From NCBI GenBank assembly GCA_040371205.1, contig AP031382.1:923562-987561 (forward strand): DNA of 64,000 bases, in the 5' to 3' direction. Of the stretch, positions 29,471-38,655 are shown in pieces (within the stretch, counting starts at the first letter, position 1; the number at the start of each line of letters is the position of its first letter). The position numbers and the translations under genes are program-made. The notes beneath the pieces are model-generated. The model saw nothing but the letters and a program-made list of their open reading frames with translations, had not been told where the DNA came from and searched no databases. Origin of the DNA: Rhodanobacter sp. GTDB lineage: Bacteria > Pseudomonadota > Gammaproteobacteria > Xanthomonadales > Rhodanobacteraceae.

Positions 29471-32400
29471 ATGAAAAACACCAATCGCATGAAATCGCTC
29501 TCGGTCGCCGTATCGATGCTGCTGGCGTCCGCACCGGCACTGGCGCAGGACACCTCGTCTTCGATCAGCGGCCGCGTGATCGACGGCAACGGCCAGCCGG
29601 TGGCGGGCGCCATCGTGCAGATCGTGCACGAGCCCTCGGGCACCACCAAGATCGCCAACACCGGTGCCGACGGCCGCTTTGCGGCGCAAGGCCTGCGCGT
29701 GGGCGGCCCGTTCGACGTCACCGTGTCCAAGGCCGGCATGGCCCAGGCCGAACAGAAGAACGTCTACCTGCAGCTCGCGCAGGACACGGCGGTCAACCTG
29801 ACGATGGGGGCTGCGCAGGTCAAGGACGCCAAGGACCTCGGCGCCGTAACGGTGTCGGCCAGCGCGCTGGCGCAGACTTTCACGCCGGACAACAAGGGCA
29901 TGTCCACCAATGTCTCGCTGCGCGAGCTGCAGGCCGCGCCGTCGCCGGGCCGCTCGATTGCCGACATCGCCCGCCTCGATCCCCGCGTGAGCATCTCCGA
30001 CCGCGGCGAAGGCGCCATCTCCACGATGGGCATGAACAACCGCTACAACTCGATCACCGTGGACGGCGCCGGCGTGGGCGACCCGTTCGGGCTCAACTCC
30101 AACGGCATGCCGTACATCGGCTCGCCGATCTCGGCCGATACCATCGAGGAGTACAACATTTCCACGGCGAATTTCGACGTGGCTTCCGATACGGTGGGCG
30201 CCAACATCAACGCGGTCACCAAGAGCGGCACCAACGATTTCCACGGTTCGGTGTATTACGCCTACCGCAATGCCAACAAGCTGGTCGGTACCGCCGGCTG
30301 GTTGAACAAGGATCAGCCGGGTTACGACTACGCCGGCTACAAGCGCGACTGGACCGCGGGCGCCACCCTGGGCGGACCCATCGTCAAGGACAAGCTGTTC
30401 TTCTTCGTCAACTACGAAAAGGAGAAGACCGTCGGCCTCGGCGCCGATTCGGCGAATGGCCTCGATGCCACCCTCGGCAACGGCGCCTCCACCTCGAACA
30501 AGGTCTCGCCCGGCGACCTGCAACGCATCATCGACGCCGCCAGCGCGCTGGGCCTGAAGCCCGGCAATTTCAGCGGCGGCAACGTCGACCTGCAGGACAA
30601 GCGCTATCTGGCCAAGCTGGACTGGAACATCAGCAACAACCATCGCGCCAGCCTGAGCTACCAGCGCACCAAGGAAACCCAGCCCATCGTGCAGGGCAAC
30701 TCCAGCAACTCGATCGGCCTGACCAGCTACTGGTACACCAAGAACAGCGACACCAAGAACACCGTGCTGCAATTGTTCGACGACTGGAACGAGGTCTTCT
30801 CCACCGAGACCAAGCTGGGCTACCGCCAGTTCGCCCAGCAGCGCACGGTGGCCGAGCAGCAGCCGCAGGTGTTCGTGGACCTGGGCATCAGCACGAAGAA
30901 CGGCAAGCAGTCCGGTTCCGCGCCCTATGTCGACCTGGGCGAGGATCAGTACAGCCACTACAACGTGCTGAACATCAAGACCTGGAACCTGTTCGAGGCG
31001 GCGACCTTCTACCTGGGCGACCACACGCTCAAGGCCGGCATCGACTTCCAGCAGAACAAGATCTACAACCTCTTCGGCCGTACCGAGTTCGGCGCCTATA
31101 CCTTCTACGGCATCAACAATTTCGAGAAGGGCATCTACGGCACGTACACCATCTACCAGCCGTCGCAGGGCTACACCCTCGACGACGTGGCGGCGAAGTG
31201 GACGCTGCGCCAGACCAGCCTGTTCCTGCAGGATTCCTGGCAGGTGAACAGCAACCTGTCGCTGCAGTACGGGGTGCGCATCGACCAGGCCAACACGGGC
31301 GACCGGCCGGTGTACAACCCCAAGGTCGGCCAGACCTTCGGCATCGATGCGAACGGGCAGGTGGTGGTGAATTATGCGGCGGGCAGCAAGGTCACCCCGC
31401 TGCGCAACGACAACACCATCGACGGCCTGCGCATCGTCGAGCCCCGCGTGTCGTTCAACTACGCCTTCGACACCGAGCGCATGACGCAGCTGCGCGGCGG
31501 TTTCGGCCTGTTCCAGTCGAACCCGCCGACGGTGTGGATGACCAATCCGTACCAGAACAACGGCGTCACCACCACGGTTTACCAGGTGTACAACGACTAC
31601 GGCGTGCAGCCGGGACAGGGCAACAGCCTGCCCGTGTTCAGCGCCAACCCCCACGCCCAGAACCTGCCGCCGCCGGCGAACAGCCAGATGGGCGTGGACA
31701 CCATCGACCGCAACTTCAAGCTGCCTTCGGTGTGGAAGTACAGCCTGGCCCTCGACCGCGAACTGCCGTGGTGGGGCACCGTGTTCTCGGCCGAATACCA
31801 GTACGTGCAGGTGCGCAACGGCATCTGGTATCTGCCGCTCAACATCGGCGCGCCCACCGGCACGATGCCCGACGGCCGCAACCAGTACTGGAAGACGCCG
31901 GGCGAGGCGGGTTCCAGCGGCGACGCGCGCGCCAACGCGAGCAAGAGCTTTACCTACAACTCCACCTACCTCACCAATACCCACCGGGGCCATGCCGAGG
32001 CGCTGACCCTGTCGTTGAAGAAGCCGTTCTCCGACAACTGGTTCGGCAGCCTGGGCGTGACCATCGGCGACTCCACCGAAGTCAATCCGGGCACTTCCAG
32101 CCAGGCCAGCTCCAACCTGTCCAACAACGCATGGGTGAATCCCAACGACGGGACGGTGGCGCGCTCGAACCGCGCCGTGCGCCAGCGCATCAATGCGTCG
32201 ATCACCTGGCAGCATCGCTTCTTCGGCGACTACGTCACCAGCGTCAGCGCGTTCTACGACGGCCACACCGGCGAGCCGTACAGCTGGACCTTCGGCAACG
32301 ACGCCAACGGCGACGGCATCGGCCAGGGCACCGACCTGGTCTACATTCCGCGCAATGGCGACGTGACCCTTGTCCAGCCGAACGGGACGCCGGCCACCGC

Positions 32401-32827
32401 CGCGCAAATCCAGCAGTTCTACAGCTACATCCAGAGCGACAAGTACCTGCGCAAGCACCAGGGCCAGATCGCCCGGCGCAACGCCGCCACGGCTGCGTGG
32501 GTCAGCGACCTCGACATGAGTTTCCGGCAGGAGATCCCCGGCATCTTCAAGGGCAACAAGGGCGAGGTTCGCCTGGACGTCTACAACGTGCTGAACCTGA
32601 TCGACAAGCGCTGGGGCCAGCAGCACGACGTCGGCTTCTACCAGACGCGCAACCTGGCCGATTACGCCGGCGTGGGCGCCGACGGCAAGTACATCTACAA
32701 GCTCTACACGGACAAGAGCGGCAACTACCAGCCGGAGCCGTTGACGGTGTATGACGCCGGCACCTACACCAAGACCAACGTGGTCTCGCGCTGGTCGGCG
32801 ATGTTGACGGTGCGCTACACGTTCTGA
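29471..32827 (+). CDS. Oar-like TonB-dependent receptor with carboxypeptidase-regulatory domain
   Basis: 1118-residue outer-membrane protein. A signal peptide (MKNTNRMKSLSVAVSMLLASAPALAQ) is followed by a CarboxypepD_reg-like beta-sandwich (SISGRVIDGNGQPVAGAIVQI), the plug with NRYNSITVDGAGVGDPFG, and a large barrel that ends correctly in YTF. This is the OmpA-related/Oar family abundant in Xanthomonadales and myxobacteria, associated with uptake of large substrates or with adhesion; the substrate is not predictable. The start ATG at 29471 agrees with the signal peptide. It has its own upstream region and a terminator after it. Confidence 0.92.
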   Translation: MKNTNRMKSLSVAVSMLLASAPALAQDTSSSISGRVIDGNGQPVAGAIVQIVHEPSGTTKIANTGADGRFAAQGLRVGGPFDVTVSKAGMAQAEQKNVYLQLAQDTAVNLTMGAAQVKDAKDLGAVTVSASALAQTFTPDNKGMSTNVSLRELQAAPSPGRSIADIARLDPRVSISDRGEGAISTMGMNNRYNSITVDGAGVGDPFGLNSNGMPYIGSPISADTIEEYNISTANFDVASDTVGANINAVTKSGTNDFHGSVYYAYRNANKLVGTAGWLNKDQPGYDYAGYKRDWTAGATLGGPIVKDKLFFFVNYEKEKTVGLGADSANGLDATLGNGASTSNKVSPGDLQRIIDAASALGLKPGNFSGGNVDLQDKRYLAKLDWNISNNHRASLSYQRTKETQPIVQGNSSNSIGLTSYWYTKNSDTKNTVLQLFDDWNEVFSTETKLGYRQFAQQRTVAEQQPQVFVDLGISTKNGKQSGSAPYVDLGEDQYSHYNVLNIKTWNLFEAATFYLGDHTLKAGIDFQQNKIYNLFGRTEFGAYTFYGINNFEKGIYGTYTIYQPSQGYTLDDVAAKWTLRQTSLFLQDSWQVNSNLSLQYGVRIDQANTGDRPVYNPKVGQTFGIDANGQVVVNYAAGSKVTPLRNDNTIDGLRIVEPRVSFNYAFDTERMTQLRGGFGLFQSNPPTVWMTNPYQNNGVTTTVYQVYNDYGVQPGQGNSLPVFSANPHAQNLPPPANSQMGVDTIDRNFKLPSVWKYSLALDRELPWWGTVFSAEYQYVQVRNGIWYLPLNIGAPTGTMPDGRNQYWKTPGEAGSSGDARANASKSFTYNSTYLTNTHRGHAEALTLSLKKPFSDNWFGSLGVTIGDSTEVNPGTSSQASSNLSNNAWVNPNDGTVARSNRAVRQRINASITWQHRFFGDYVTSVSAFYDGHTGEPYSWTFGNDANGDGIGQGTDLVYIPRNGDVTLVQPNGTPATAAQIQQFYSYIQSDKYLRKHQGQIARRNAATAAWVSDLDMSFRQEIPGIFKGNKGEVRLDVYNVLNLIDKRWGQQHDVGFYQTRNLADYAGVGADGKYIYKLYTDKSGNYQPEPLTVYDAGTYTKTNVVSRWSAMLTVRYTF

Positions 32828-32849
32828 ATCGGTTCGCCGATGCACCATC

Positions 32850-32882
32850 GGAAGCCGGCGCCCGGAAGGTCGCCGGCTTCTT
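32850..32882 (+). terminator. Intrinsic terminator after Oar-like gene
   Basis: GAAGCCGGCG (32850-32859) and CGCCGGCTTC (32870-32879) form a perfect 10-bp stem with a 10-nt loop and a short T-rich tail, 23 bp after the stop codon. Confidence 0.7.
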
Positions 32883-33054
32883 CATGGCCGCTCGCATGGG
32901 GTGTATGGCCTGGATGCGGAGCATCCTCCTGCCGTCTTGCCGTGACGCAGCGTCGAAGGTGCTGCCTTGACTGCGCCGCGGCCTAAGCGGGAAGCTTGAC
33001 GGTCGCCGCATCCGCGCGGGCGTGCGCCCGCGGGACAGTGGCATGGAGATATCG

Positions 33055-34455
33055 ATGAACGATGCAGGTGCCGGCGCCGCCGGCCGCAATGACACCGTAA
33101 GCGCGCGGATTTCGCCCGCCGGCGGGCTCGACATCCTTTCCCGGCACGAAGTGGCGCGGCTGCGCGGCGCCAGCGATTCCGGGCTGCATGGCCTGCTGCG
33201 CCGCTGTGCGCTGGCGGTGCTGACCTCGGGCGCGATCAGCGACGACCCGCGGGCGATCCTCGAACAGTATCCGGACTTCGACATCCAGGTGCTGCAGCAG
33301 GATCGCGGCATCAAGATCGAGCTGACCAAGGCGCCAGCGCAAGCCTTTGTGGACGGCAAGATCATCCGCGGCATCAACGAGCTGCTGGTGGCGGTGGTGC
33401 GTGACATCGTCTACGTGTCCACGCAACTCGGCGAGATCGGCGGCGACCTCGATCCCTCCGATGCGCTGACCCAGGCGGTGTTCGAGGTGCTGCGCAACGC
33501 GCGCATCCTCCGGCCGAACATCGACCCGAACCTGGTGGTGTGCTGGGGCGGCCACTCGATCTCGCGCGAGGAATACGACTACACCAAGGCAGTGGGCTAC
33601 CAGTTGGGCCTGCGCGGGCTGGATATCTGCACCGGCTGCGGTCCGGGTGCGATGAAAGGGCCGATGAAGGGGGCGACCATTGCGCATGCCAAGCAGCGGC
33701 GACGCAACAACCGCTACATCGGCGTCACCGAGCCGGGCATCATCGCGGCCGAGTCGCCTAACCCCATCGTCAATCATCTCGTGATCATGCCGGACATCGA
33801 GAAGCGCCTCGAGGCCTTCGTGCGCATCGGCCACGGCATCATCGTGTTCCCCGGCGGCGTGGGCACCGCCGAGGAGATCCTCTACCTGCTCGGCATCCTG
33901 CTGCATCCGGACAATGCGGGCACGCCGTTCCCGCTGATCCTCACCGGACCGAAGCAATCGGCCGCGTACTTCGAGCAGATCGACAAGTTTCTTCGCCTGG
34001 CCCTGGGCGATGCGGTGGCCTCGCACTACCAGATCATCGTGGACGATCCCGCCGCGGTGGCGAAGGCGATGGGCAAGGGCATCGAGAAGGTGCGCAGCAA
34101 CCGGCTGGATACCAAGGACGCGTTCTTCTTCAACTGGGCGCTGCGTGTCCCGCTGGAATTCCAGACGCCGTTCCGGCCCACGCACGAGGCGATGCGCGGC
34201 CTGCAGCTTCACCATGGCCGTCCGCTGCACGAGCTGGCAGCGGACCTTCGCCGCGCGTTCTCCGGCATCGTCGCCGGCAACGTCAAGGAGGAGGGCGTGC
34301 AGGCGATCGAGAAGAACGGCCCGTTCGACATCGACGGCGACCGCGACATCATGCAGGCGCTGGACAAGCTGCTGCAGGCCTTCGTGGAGCAGCACCGCAT
34401 GAAGCTGCCGGGCGGCGCAGCCTACGTGCCCTGCTATCGCGTGATCACCCACTGA
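33055..34455 (+). CDS. ppnN: Nucleotide 5'-monophosphate nucleosidase PpnN
   Basis: LOG-family enzyme that cleaves nucleoside monophosphates to base and ribose 5-phosphate; in E. coli it is activated by (p)ppGpp and affects tolerance. 466 residues (E. coli YgdH 454). The core has the LOG motif FPGGVGTAEEILYLLGILL and CTGCGPGAMKGPMKGA. The start ATG at 33055 has GGAG 7 nt upstream; ATGs at 33022 and 33043 are possible but have worse ribosome-binding sites. A strong hairpin follows the stop. Confidence 0.93.
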   Translation: MNDAGAGAAGRNDTVSARISPAGGLDILSRHEVARLRGASDSGLHGLLRRCALAVLTSGAISDDPRAILEQYPDFDIQVLQQDRGIKIELTKAPAQAFVDGKIIRGINELLVAVVRDIVYVSTQLGEIGGDLDPSDALTQAVFEVLRNARILRPNIDPNLVVCWGGHSISREEYDYTKAVGYQLGLRGLDICTGCGPGAMKGPMKGATIAHAKQRRRNNRYIGVTEPGIIAAESPNPIVNHLVIMPDIEKRLEAFVRIGHGIIVFPGGVGTAEEILYLLGILLHPDNAGTPFPLILTGPKQSAAYFEQIDKFLRLALGDAVASHYQIIVDDPAAVAKAMGKGIEKVRSNRLDTKDAFFFNWALRVPLEFQTPFRPTHEAMRGLQLHHGRPLHELAADLRRAFSGIVAGNVKEEGVQAIEKNGPFDIDGDRDIMQALDKLLQAFVEQHRMKLPGGAAYVPCYRVITH

Positions 34456-34468
34456 GGCTGTCATCATG

Positions 34469-34504
34469 GGCCGGGCAGCAGGCTTGACAGCCTGCTGCCC
34501 GGCC
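34469..34504. other. 15-bp hairpin with TTGACA loop before tRNA-Asn
   Basis: GGCCGGGCAGCAGGC (34469-34483) pairs perfectly with 34490-34504. The six-base loop is exactly the consensus -35 hexamer TTGACA (34484-34489). There is no U-run. The element lies 20 bp before the tRNA and 13 bp after ppnN, so it may combine an end-of-message structure with the tRNA promoter. A 17-bp spacer would place the -10 at CAAACT, a weak match. Confidence 0.5.
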
Positions 34505-34523
34505 GACAAACTACGCAGCTCCC

Positions 34524-34600
34524 GCCCGAATAGCTCAGCCGGTTAGAGCACTTGACTGTTAATCAGGGGGTCGTTGGTTCGAGTCCAACTTCGGGCGCCA
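34524..34600 (+). tRNA. tRNA-Asn (GTT)
   Basis: 77-nt cloverleaf: acceptor GCCCGAA/TTCGGGC, D-arm AGCTCAGCCGGTTAGAGC, anticodon loop CTGTTAA (anticodon GTT), T-arm GGTTCGAGTCC, discriminator G and encoded CCA. It is followed by AT-containing sequence but no clear terminator. Confidence 0.96.
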
Positions 34601-34696
34601 AAATTCCAGGGCTTGCAGCGATGCAAGCCCTTTTGTTTGCCAGTGTCTCCTGGTTGCGCGCAGTCGACGCAGCGGTTGCGATGCGACCGGCCAAGC

Positions 34697-35551
34697 TCAG
34701 TCGCCCGCCGCAGCGCTGGCCTTGGACGTGGAGGGGTTGATCGGTCCGACCATCGGCAGCGTGCCATTGCCGCCTACGACCTGCGGCAGCACGCCGTTCC
34801 ATTTCTCCACGGCCTTCAGCTGGATGATCTGCGGCGTGATGGTCTGCTGCAGGAGCTTTTGCGCTTCCGACTGTCCCTGCGCCTGCGCGACCTCCTGCTC
34901 GGCCTGGATCTTGGTGCGCTGGAGGTCGTAGGTGGCCTGCAGCGCGCGCTGCTGGGCCACCTGCTTCTGCTCGATGGCTTCGGAATAGGCGTGGCTGAAC
35001 TGGAAGTTGGTGATGTTGACGCCCTGCACCTGCACTTTGTACTGGCCCAGTGCCGTCACGATCTGCTGCTGGATCTGCGCCGCCACCTTGTCGCGGCTCT
35101 CGATCAGGTCTTCGGCGTTGTAGCGGGCAGCGACGGCTTTCACCGCATTCGACACCACCGGTGCGATCACCTTGTTGGCAAGTTCGGATTCGTCGCCGAG
35201 GTGCTGATACACCCACTCCGCATCGGCGGGGTCGATTGCCCAGTTCACGGCGACTTCGGTGGAGACGTTCTGCAGGTCGCGGCTGGCGGCCGTTTCGGTG
35301 GTCTGCGACTTCTGGATCTGCACATTCATCTGCTTGACCGTTTGCACGAACGGCAGCTTGAAATGCAGGCCGGGGGTCAACACGCCGTCGTGTACCGCGC
35401 CGAAGGTCATGAGCACGCCACGGTTGCCGGGGCCGATGGTGACGACGGTCGACCACAGCGTCATCAGGATCGCGGCGGCCAGGGCAACGAGCCACAGCGT
35501 GCGCTTGTTGCCGCCTTGCGGCACGAGAGAACGTTTGAAGCCGGTTTCCAT
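34697..35551 (-). CDS. Prohibitin/SPFH-domain membrane protein
   Basis: 284-residue SPFH protein with one N-terminal membrane anchor (TLWLVALAAAILMTLWSTVV) and the prohibitin-type body (GPGNRGVLMTFGAVHDGVLTPGL, then QVQGVNITNFQFSHAYSEAIEQKQ) ending in a long coiled coil rich in Gln/Ala. Such proteins form large rings that organise membrane proteases (as HflKC does with FtsH) or lipid domains. It stands alone here, without nfeD or an hflK/hflC partner. The start ATG at 35551 fits the anchor. Confidence 0.88.
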   Translation of the reverse strand: METGFKRSLVPQGGNKRTLWLVALAAAILMTLWSTVVTIGPGNRGVLMTFGAVHDGVLTPGLHFKLPFVQTVKQMNVQIQKSQTTETAASRDLQNVSTEVAVNWAIDPADAEWVYQHLGDESELANKVIAPVVSNAVKAVAARYNAEDLIESRDKVAAQIQQQIVTALGQYKVQVQGVNITNFQFSHAYSEAIEQKQVAQQRALQATYDLQRTKIQAEQEVAQAQGQSEAQKLLQQTITPQIIQLKAVEKWNGVLPQVVGGNGTLPMVGPINPSTSKASAAAGD

Positions 35552-35633
35552 GCAAGATTCTCCATCGTTGTTGCGCCGATTCTTGCAGGCTGGCGGCACG
35601 GGCGAAAGCAGCCGGGAAATCGTGCCTCCCCGG

Positions 35634-36206
35634 TCAGCCCGCCGCCGCACAGGTGCTGGCCTGCGTTGCGCTGGCCGGGGCGCCGCGAACGCGGCCGGTG
35701 TTGGAGACCACCACAACGAGAGCCTGATCCGGCCGGCCACGACGGCAGATGCGCAGGGTATTCGTCGTGCCGCTGGCGCTGCCGTCGCTGCGAAAGCGCA
35801 CCAGCGGCCTGCCGCTGTCGCCGAGGATGGTGATGCCGGCGTAGGCGGATCGGGTGCGCAGGCTGCCATTCGGCTGGCCGCTGCGGCCGGCATCGTGGCC
35901 GACCAGCCAACCGTATTCCCAGCGCGCGCCGCCGCTGCATGTCGTGCCGTCGCGGCTGGGGCAGAAAAGGGTGGATTGGCCGCTGGTGATGGCTTCGTTG
36001 CGTGCATGCTGCAGGGCGCCTATGAAATCCGCCTGCGCGACCTGCACCTGATTGCGCTGGAGCATGCGTGCCAGCGATGGCATGGCGATCGCTGCGAGTA
36101 TGCCGAGAACGGCCACAACCATGATCTGCTCGATCAGGGTGACGCCGCGTTCCTTGCCCGTTCGCCACACTCCCACGGCACGCTCCTGCTTGGATCGAGT
36201 GGCCAT
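35634..36206 (-). CDS. Type IV pilin-like pseudopilin (GspH/FimT family)
   Basis: 190-residue prepilin-like protein. After a charged leader of about 21 residues comes the prepilin peptidase site RG|VTLIEQIMVVAVLGILAAIAMP: Glu at mature position 5 is present but the first residue is Val instead of Phe. The C-terminal domain contains four cysteines (FCPSRDGTTCSGG, RICRRG, STCAAA), as in FimT/GspH pseudopilins. FimU/FimT-type minor pilins prime pili or bind DNA. It is alone here, without pilVWXY1E. The overlap of annotation classes (FimT versus GspH) is common. Confidence 0.85.
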   Translation of the reverse strand: MATRSKQERAVGVWRTGKERGVTLIEQIMVVAVLGILAAIAMPSLARMLQRNQVQVAQADFIGALQHARNEAITSGQSTLFCPSRDGTTCSGGARWEYGWLVGHDAGRSGQPNGSLRTRSAYAGITILGDSGRPLVRFRSDGSASGTTNTLRICRRGRPDQALVVVVSNTGRVRGAPASATQASTCAAAG

Positions 36207-36263
36207 GCTAGGGGCGGGCGTCCGCGCGGCCAGCCGTCCAATGGCCGCGCGGACTGTCAGCCG

Positions 36264-36286
36264 CTGCTGACAGGGGCTGTCAGCAG
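36264..36286. promoter_or_regulatory. Perfect inverted repeat in fimT-uvrB divergent region
   Basis: CTGCTGACAG (36264-36273), GGG spacer, CTGTCAGCAG (36277-36286). It sits just upstream of a TAGAAT -10-like hexamer (36295-36300) for uvrB and 58 bp from the start of the divergent pseudopilin gene. It has the look of an operator, since neither flanking gene ends here. It does not match the E. coli LexA box by spacing. Confidence 0.5.
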
Positions 36287-36328
36287 TAGCGATTTAGAAT
36301 GCGGGTGTCCGCCCGCATGTTGTCCGTC

Positions 36329-38350
36329 ATGACCGACCGTTTCGAACTCGTTGCGCCCTACCAACCCGCCGGCGACCAGCCGGAGGCGATCCGCCGCCTG
36401 AGCGAAGGTTTCGAGGCCGGCCTGGCCGCGCAGACCCTGCTTGGCGTCACCGGTTCCGGCAAGACCTACACCATCGCCAACGTGATCCAGCAGGTGCAAC
36501 GGCCGACCATCGTGATGGCGCCGAACAAGACGCTGGCGGCGCAGTTGTACGGCGAGTTCAAGGAGTTCTTTCCGCACAACGCGGTGGAATACTTCGTCAG
36601 CTACTACGACTACTACCAGCCCGAGGCCTACGTGGTGGCGTCGGATACCTTCATCGAGAAGGACGCCTCGATCAACGACCACATCGAGCAGATGCGGCTG
36701 GCGGCGACCAAGGCGCTGCTGTCCCGGCGCGACGCGATCATCGTGGCCACGGTCTCGGCCATCTACGGACTGGGCAATCCCGAGGATTACCTCAGCCTGC
36801 GCCTGATCCTGGCCAAGGGCGAGCGCATCGAGCAGCGCCAGCTGATCCGCCAGCTCACCGAGCTGCAGTACACCCGCAACGAGATGGAGCTGCGCCGCGG
36901 CACCTACCGCGTGCGCGGCGAGATCATCGACGTGTTCCCCGCCGAGTCGGAGACCGAGGCGCTGCGCATCGAGCTGTTCGACGGCGAGGTGGAAAGTCTC
37001 GCGCTGTTCGACCCGCTTACTGGCGAGACCGTGCGCAAGGTGCCCCGCTACACGGTGTATCCGCGCACGCACTACGCCTCCACCCGCGAAAGCGTGCTCA
37101 ACGCCATCGACACCATCAAGGACGAACTGAAGGAACGGCTGGAGGTGCTGTACCGCGACAACAAGCTGCTCGAGGCGCAGCGGCTGGACCAGCGCACCCG
37201 CTACGACGTGGAGATGATGGCCGAGGTGGGCTACTGCCAGGGCATCGAGAACTACTCGCGGCATCTTTCCCGTCGCGGCCCCGGCGAGCCGCCGCCCACC
37301 CTGTTCGACTACCTGCCGCCCGACGGCCTGCTGGTGGTGGACGAGTCGCACGTCAGCGTGCCGCAGATCGGCGCGATGTACAAAGGCGACCGCTCGCGCA
37401 AGGAGACCCTGGTGGAGTTCGGCTTCCGCCTGCCGTCCGCGCTGGACAACCGCCCGCTGCGCTTCGAGGAATGGGAGGCGCGGGCGCCGCGCGCGATCTA
37501 CGTCTCCGCCACGCCGCGCGACTACGAGCTGCAGAAATCCGGCGACGCCATTGTCGAACTGGTGGTGCGCCCCACCGGCCTGGTCGATCCCGAGGTGGAA
37601 GTGCGACCGGTGCGCACCCAGGTGGACGACCTGCTGGGCGAGGCCCACAAGCGCATCGCCATGGGCGACCGCGTGCTGGTCACCACGTTGACCAAACGCA
37701 TGGCCGAAAATCTCACCGAATATCTCTCCGAGCACGGCGTCAAGGTGCGCTACCTGCATTCGGACATCGAGACGGTGGAGCGCAGCGAGATCATTCGCGA
37801 CCTTCGTCTCGGCGAGTTCGACGTGCTGGTCGGCATCAATCTGCTGCGCGAGGGCCTGGACATGCCCGAGGTCTCGCTGGTGGCGGTGCTGGACGCCGAC
37901 AAGGAAGGCTTCCTGCGTTCCACCGGCTCGCTGATCCAGACCATTGGGCGCGCCGCCCGCAACGTGCGCGGCAAGGCCATCCTCTACGCCGACGAGGTGA
38001 CCCGCTCGATGCGGGCTGCGATGGACGAGACGGCTCGCCGCCGCGAAAAGCAGCTCGCGTACAACGAGGCGAACGGCATCACGCCGAAGACGGTGCAGCG
38101 GCGCATCGCCGACATCATGGAGGGTGCGCGCAGCGAGTCGCCGCGCGGACGTGGCGGCAAGGCGCGCCAGCGCGCCGCTGCCGTGGCCGAGCCATCGGCC
38201 GGCTACGAGGCGATGGATCCGGCCAAGGCTGCCGCCGCCATCAAGAAGCTGGAGGCGCAGATGTACAAGCACGCCCAGAACCTGGAGTTCGAGGAGGCGG
38301 CGCGGCTGCGCGACCAGATCCACCATCTGCGCGAGCAAGCCTTGCGCTGA
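36329..38350 (+). CDS. uvrB: Excinuclease ABC subunit B
   Basis: Damage-verifying helicase-like subunit of nucleotide excision repair. With the ATG at 36329 it has 673 residues, the same as E. coli UvrB, and starts [21 protein letters not shown]; two upstream in-frame ATGs (36299, 36317) would add an unlikely tail and overlap a hairpin. It has Walker [11 protein letters not shown], the beta-hairpin region ([17 protein letters not shown]), helicase motifs ([23 protein letters not shown]) and the C-terminal UVR coiled coil ([13 protein letters not shown]). Confidence 0.97.
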   Translation: MTDRFELVAPYQPAGDQPEAIRRLSEGFEAGLAAQTLLGVTGSGKTYTIANVIQQVQRPTIVMAPNKTLAAQLYGEFKEFFPHNAVEYFVSYYDYYQPEAYVVASDTFIEKDASINDHIEQMRLAATKALLSRRDAIIVATVSAIYGLGNPEDYLSLRLILAKGERIEQRQLIRQLTELQYTRNEMELRRGTYRVRGEIIDVFPAESETEALRIELFDGEVESLALFDPLTGETVRKVPRYTVYPRTHYASTRESVLNAIDTIKDELKERLEVLYRDNKLLEAQRLDQRTRYDVEMMAEVGYCQGIENYSRHLSRRGPGEPPPTLFDYLPPDGLLVVDESHVSVPQIGAMYKGDRSRKETLVEFGFRLPSALDNRPLRFEEWEARAPRAIYVSATPRDYELQKSGDAIVELVVRPTGLVDPEVEVRPVRTQVDDLLGEAHKRIAMGDRVLVTTLTKRMAENLTEYLSEHGVKVRYLHSDIETVERSEIIRDLRLGEFDVLVGINLLREGLDMPEVSLVAVLDADKEGFLRSTGSLIQTIGRAARNVRGKAILYADEVTRSMRAAMDETARRREKQLAYNEANGITPKTVQRRIADIMEGARSESPRGRGGKARQRAAAVAEPSAGYEAMDPAKAAAAIKKLEAQMYKHAQNLEFEEAARLRDQIHHLREQALR

Positions 38351-38371
38351 TCCGGTACCGGCCGGCCGAAC

Positions 38372-38400
38372 TTGTGGATGGCCAGGGAGTCGCCTATACT
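38372..38400 (+). promoter_or_regulatory. Sigma-70 promoter for tRNA-Val
   Basis: -35 TTGTGG (38372-38377), 17-bp spacer, -10 TATACT (38395-38400), followed by a GC-rich discriminator (GCGCGG) as expected for a stringently controlled stable-RNA promoter. The tRNA begins 34 bp after the -10. Confidence 0.75.
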
Positions 38401-38433
38401 GCGCGGCTCGCGCGGCGTGCAGCCGCGGGAATC

Positions 38434-38508
38434 GGGCGGTTAGCTCAGCGGTAGAGCACTACCTTGACATGGTAGGGGTCACAAGTTCGATCCTTGTACC
38501 GCCCACCA
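38434..38508 (+). tRNA. tRNA-Val (GAC)
   Basis: 75-nt cloverleaf: acceptor GGGCGGT/ACCGCCC, D-arm AGCTCAGCGGTAGAGC, anticodon stem CTACC/GGTAG with loop TTGACAT (anticodon GAC), T-arm AAGTTCGATCCTT, discriminator A and encoded CCA. A promoter and a terminator flank it, so it is a single-gene unit. Confidence 0.96.
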
Positions 38509-38520
38509 ATTTGAATCCAA

Positions 38521-38560
38521 CAACGGCGCGGCCTTCGGGCTTAGCGCCGTTGCTGTTTTT
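38521..38560 (+). terminator. Intrinsic terminator after tRNA-Val
   Basis: CAACGGCGC (38521-38529) pairs with GCGCCGTTG (38544-38552) around a 14-nt loop, followed by CTGTTTTT. Confidence 0.85.
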
Positions 38561-38655
38561 GGGGCACTGGCCCCAGGCTGACCCTGCGAAGCCAAGGTGG
38601 AGGCGTGGGGATGGGTACGCCACAATGGCCGGATTCCGTCAGCCGAGGCGTTGCG

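Noticed and set aside
29348..32848. Very long open frame antisense to the Oar-like receptor (over 1100 codons)
   Set aside because: It mirrors the sense gene exactly; high GC3 leaves antisense frames open. The translation is low-complexity (Val/Gly/His/Arg rich) without motifs. The same applies to the long antisense frames over pilT, the first TonB receptor, uvrB, thrS and pheST, and to the long plus-strand frame over the chemoreceptor and serA.
36264..36286. E. coli-type LexA box at uvrB
   Set aside because: The CTG...CAG ends are present but the spacing and core do not match CTGT-N8-ACAG; kept only as an unnamed inverted repeat.
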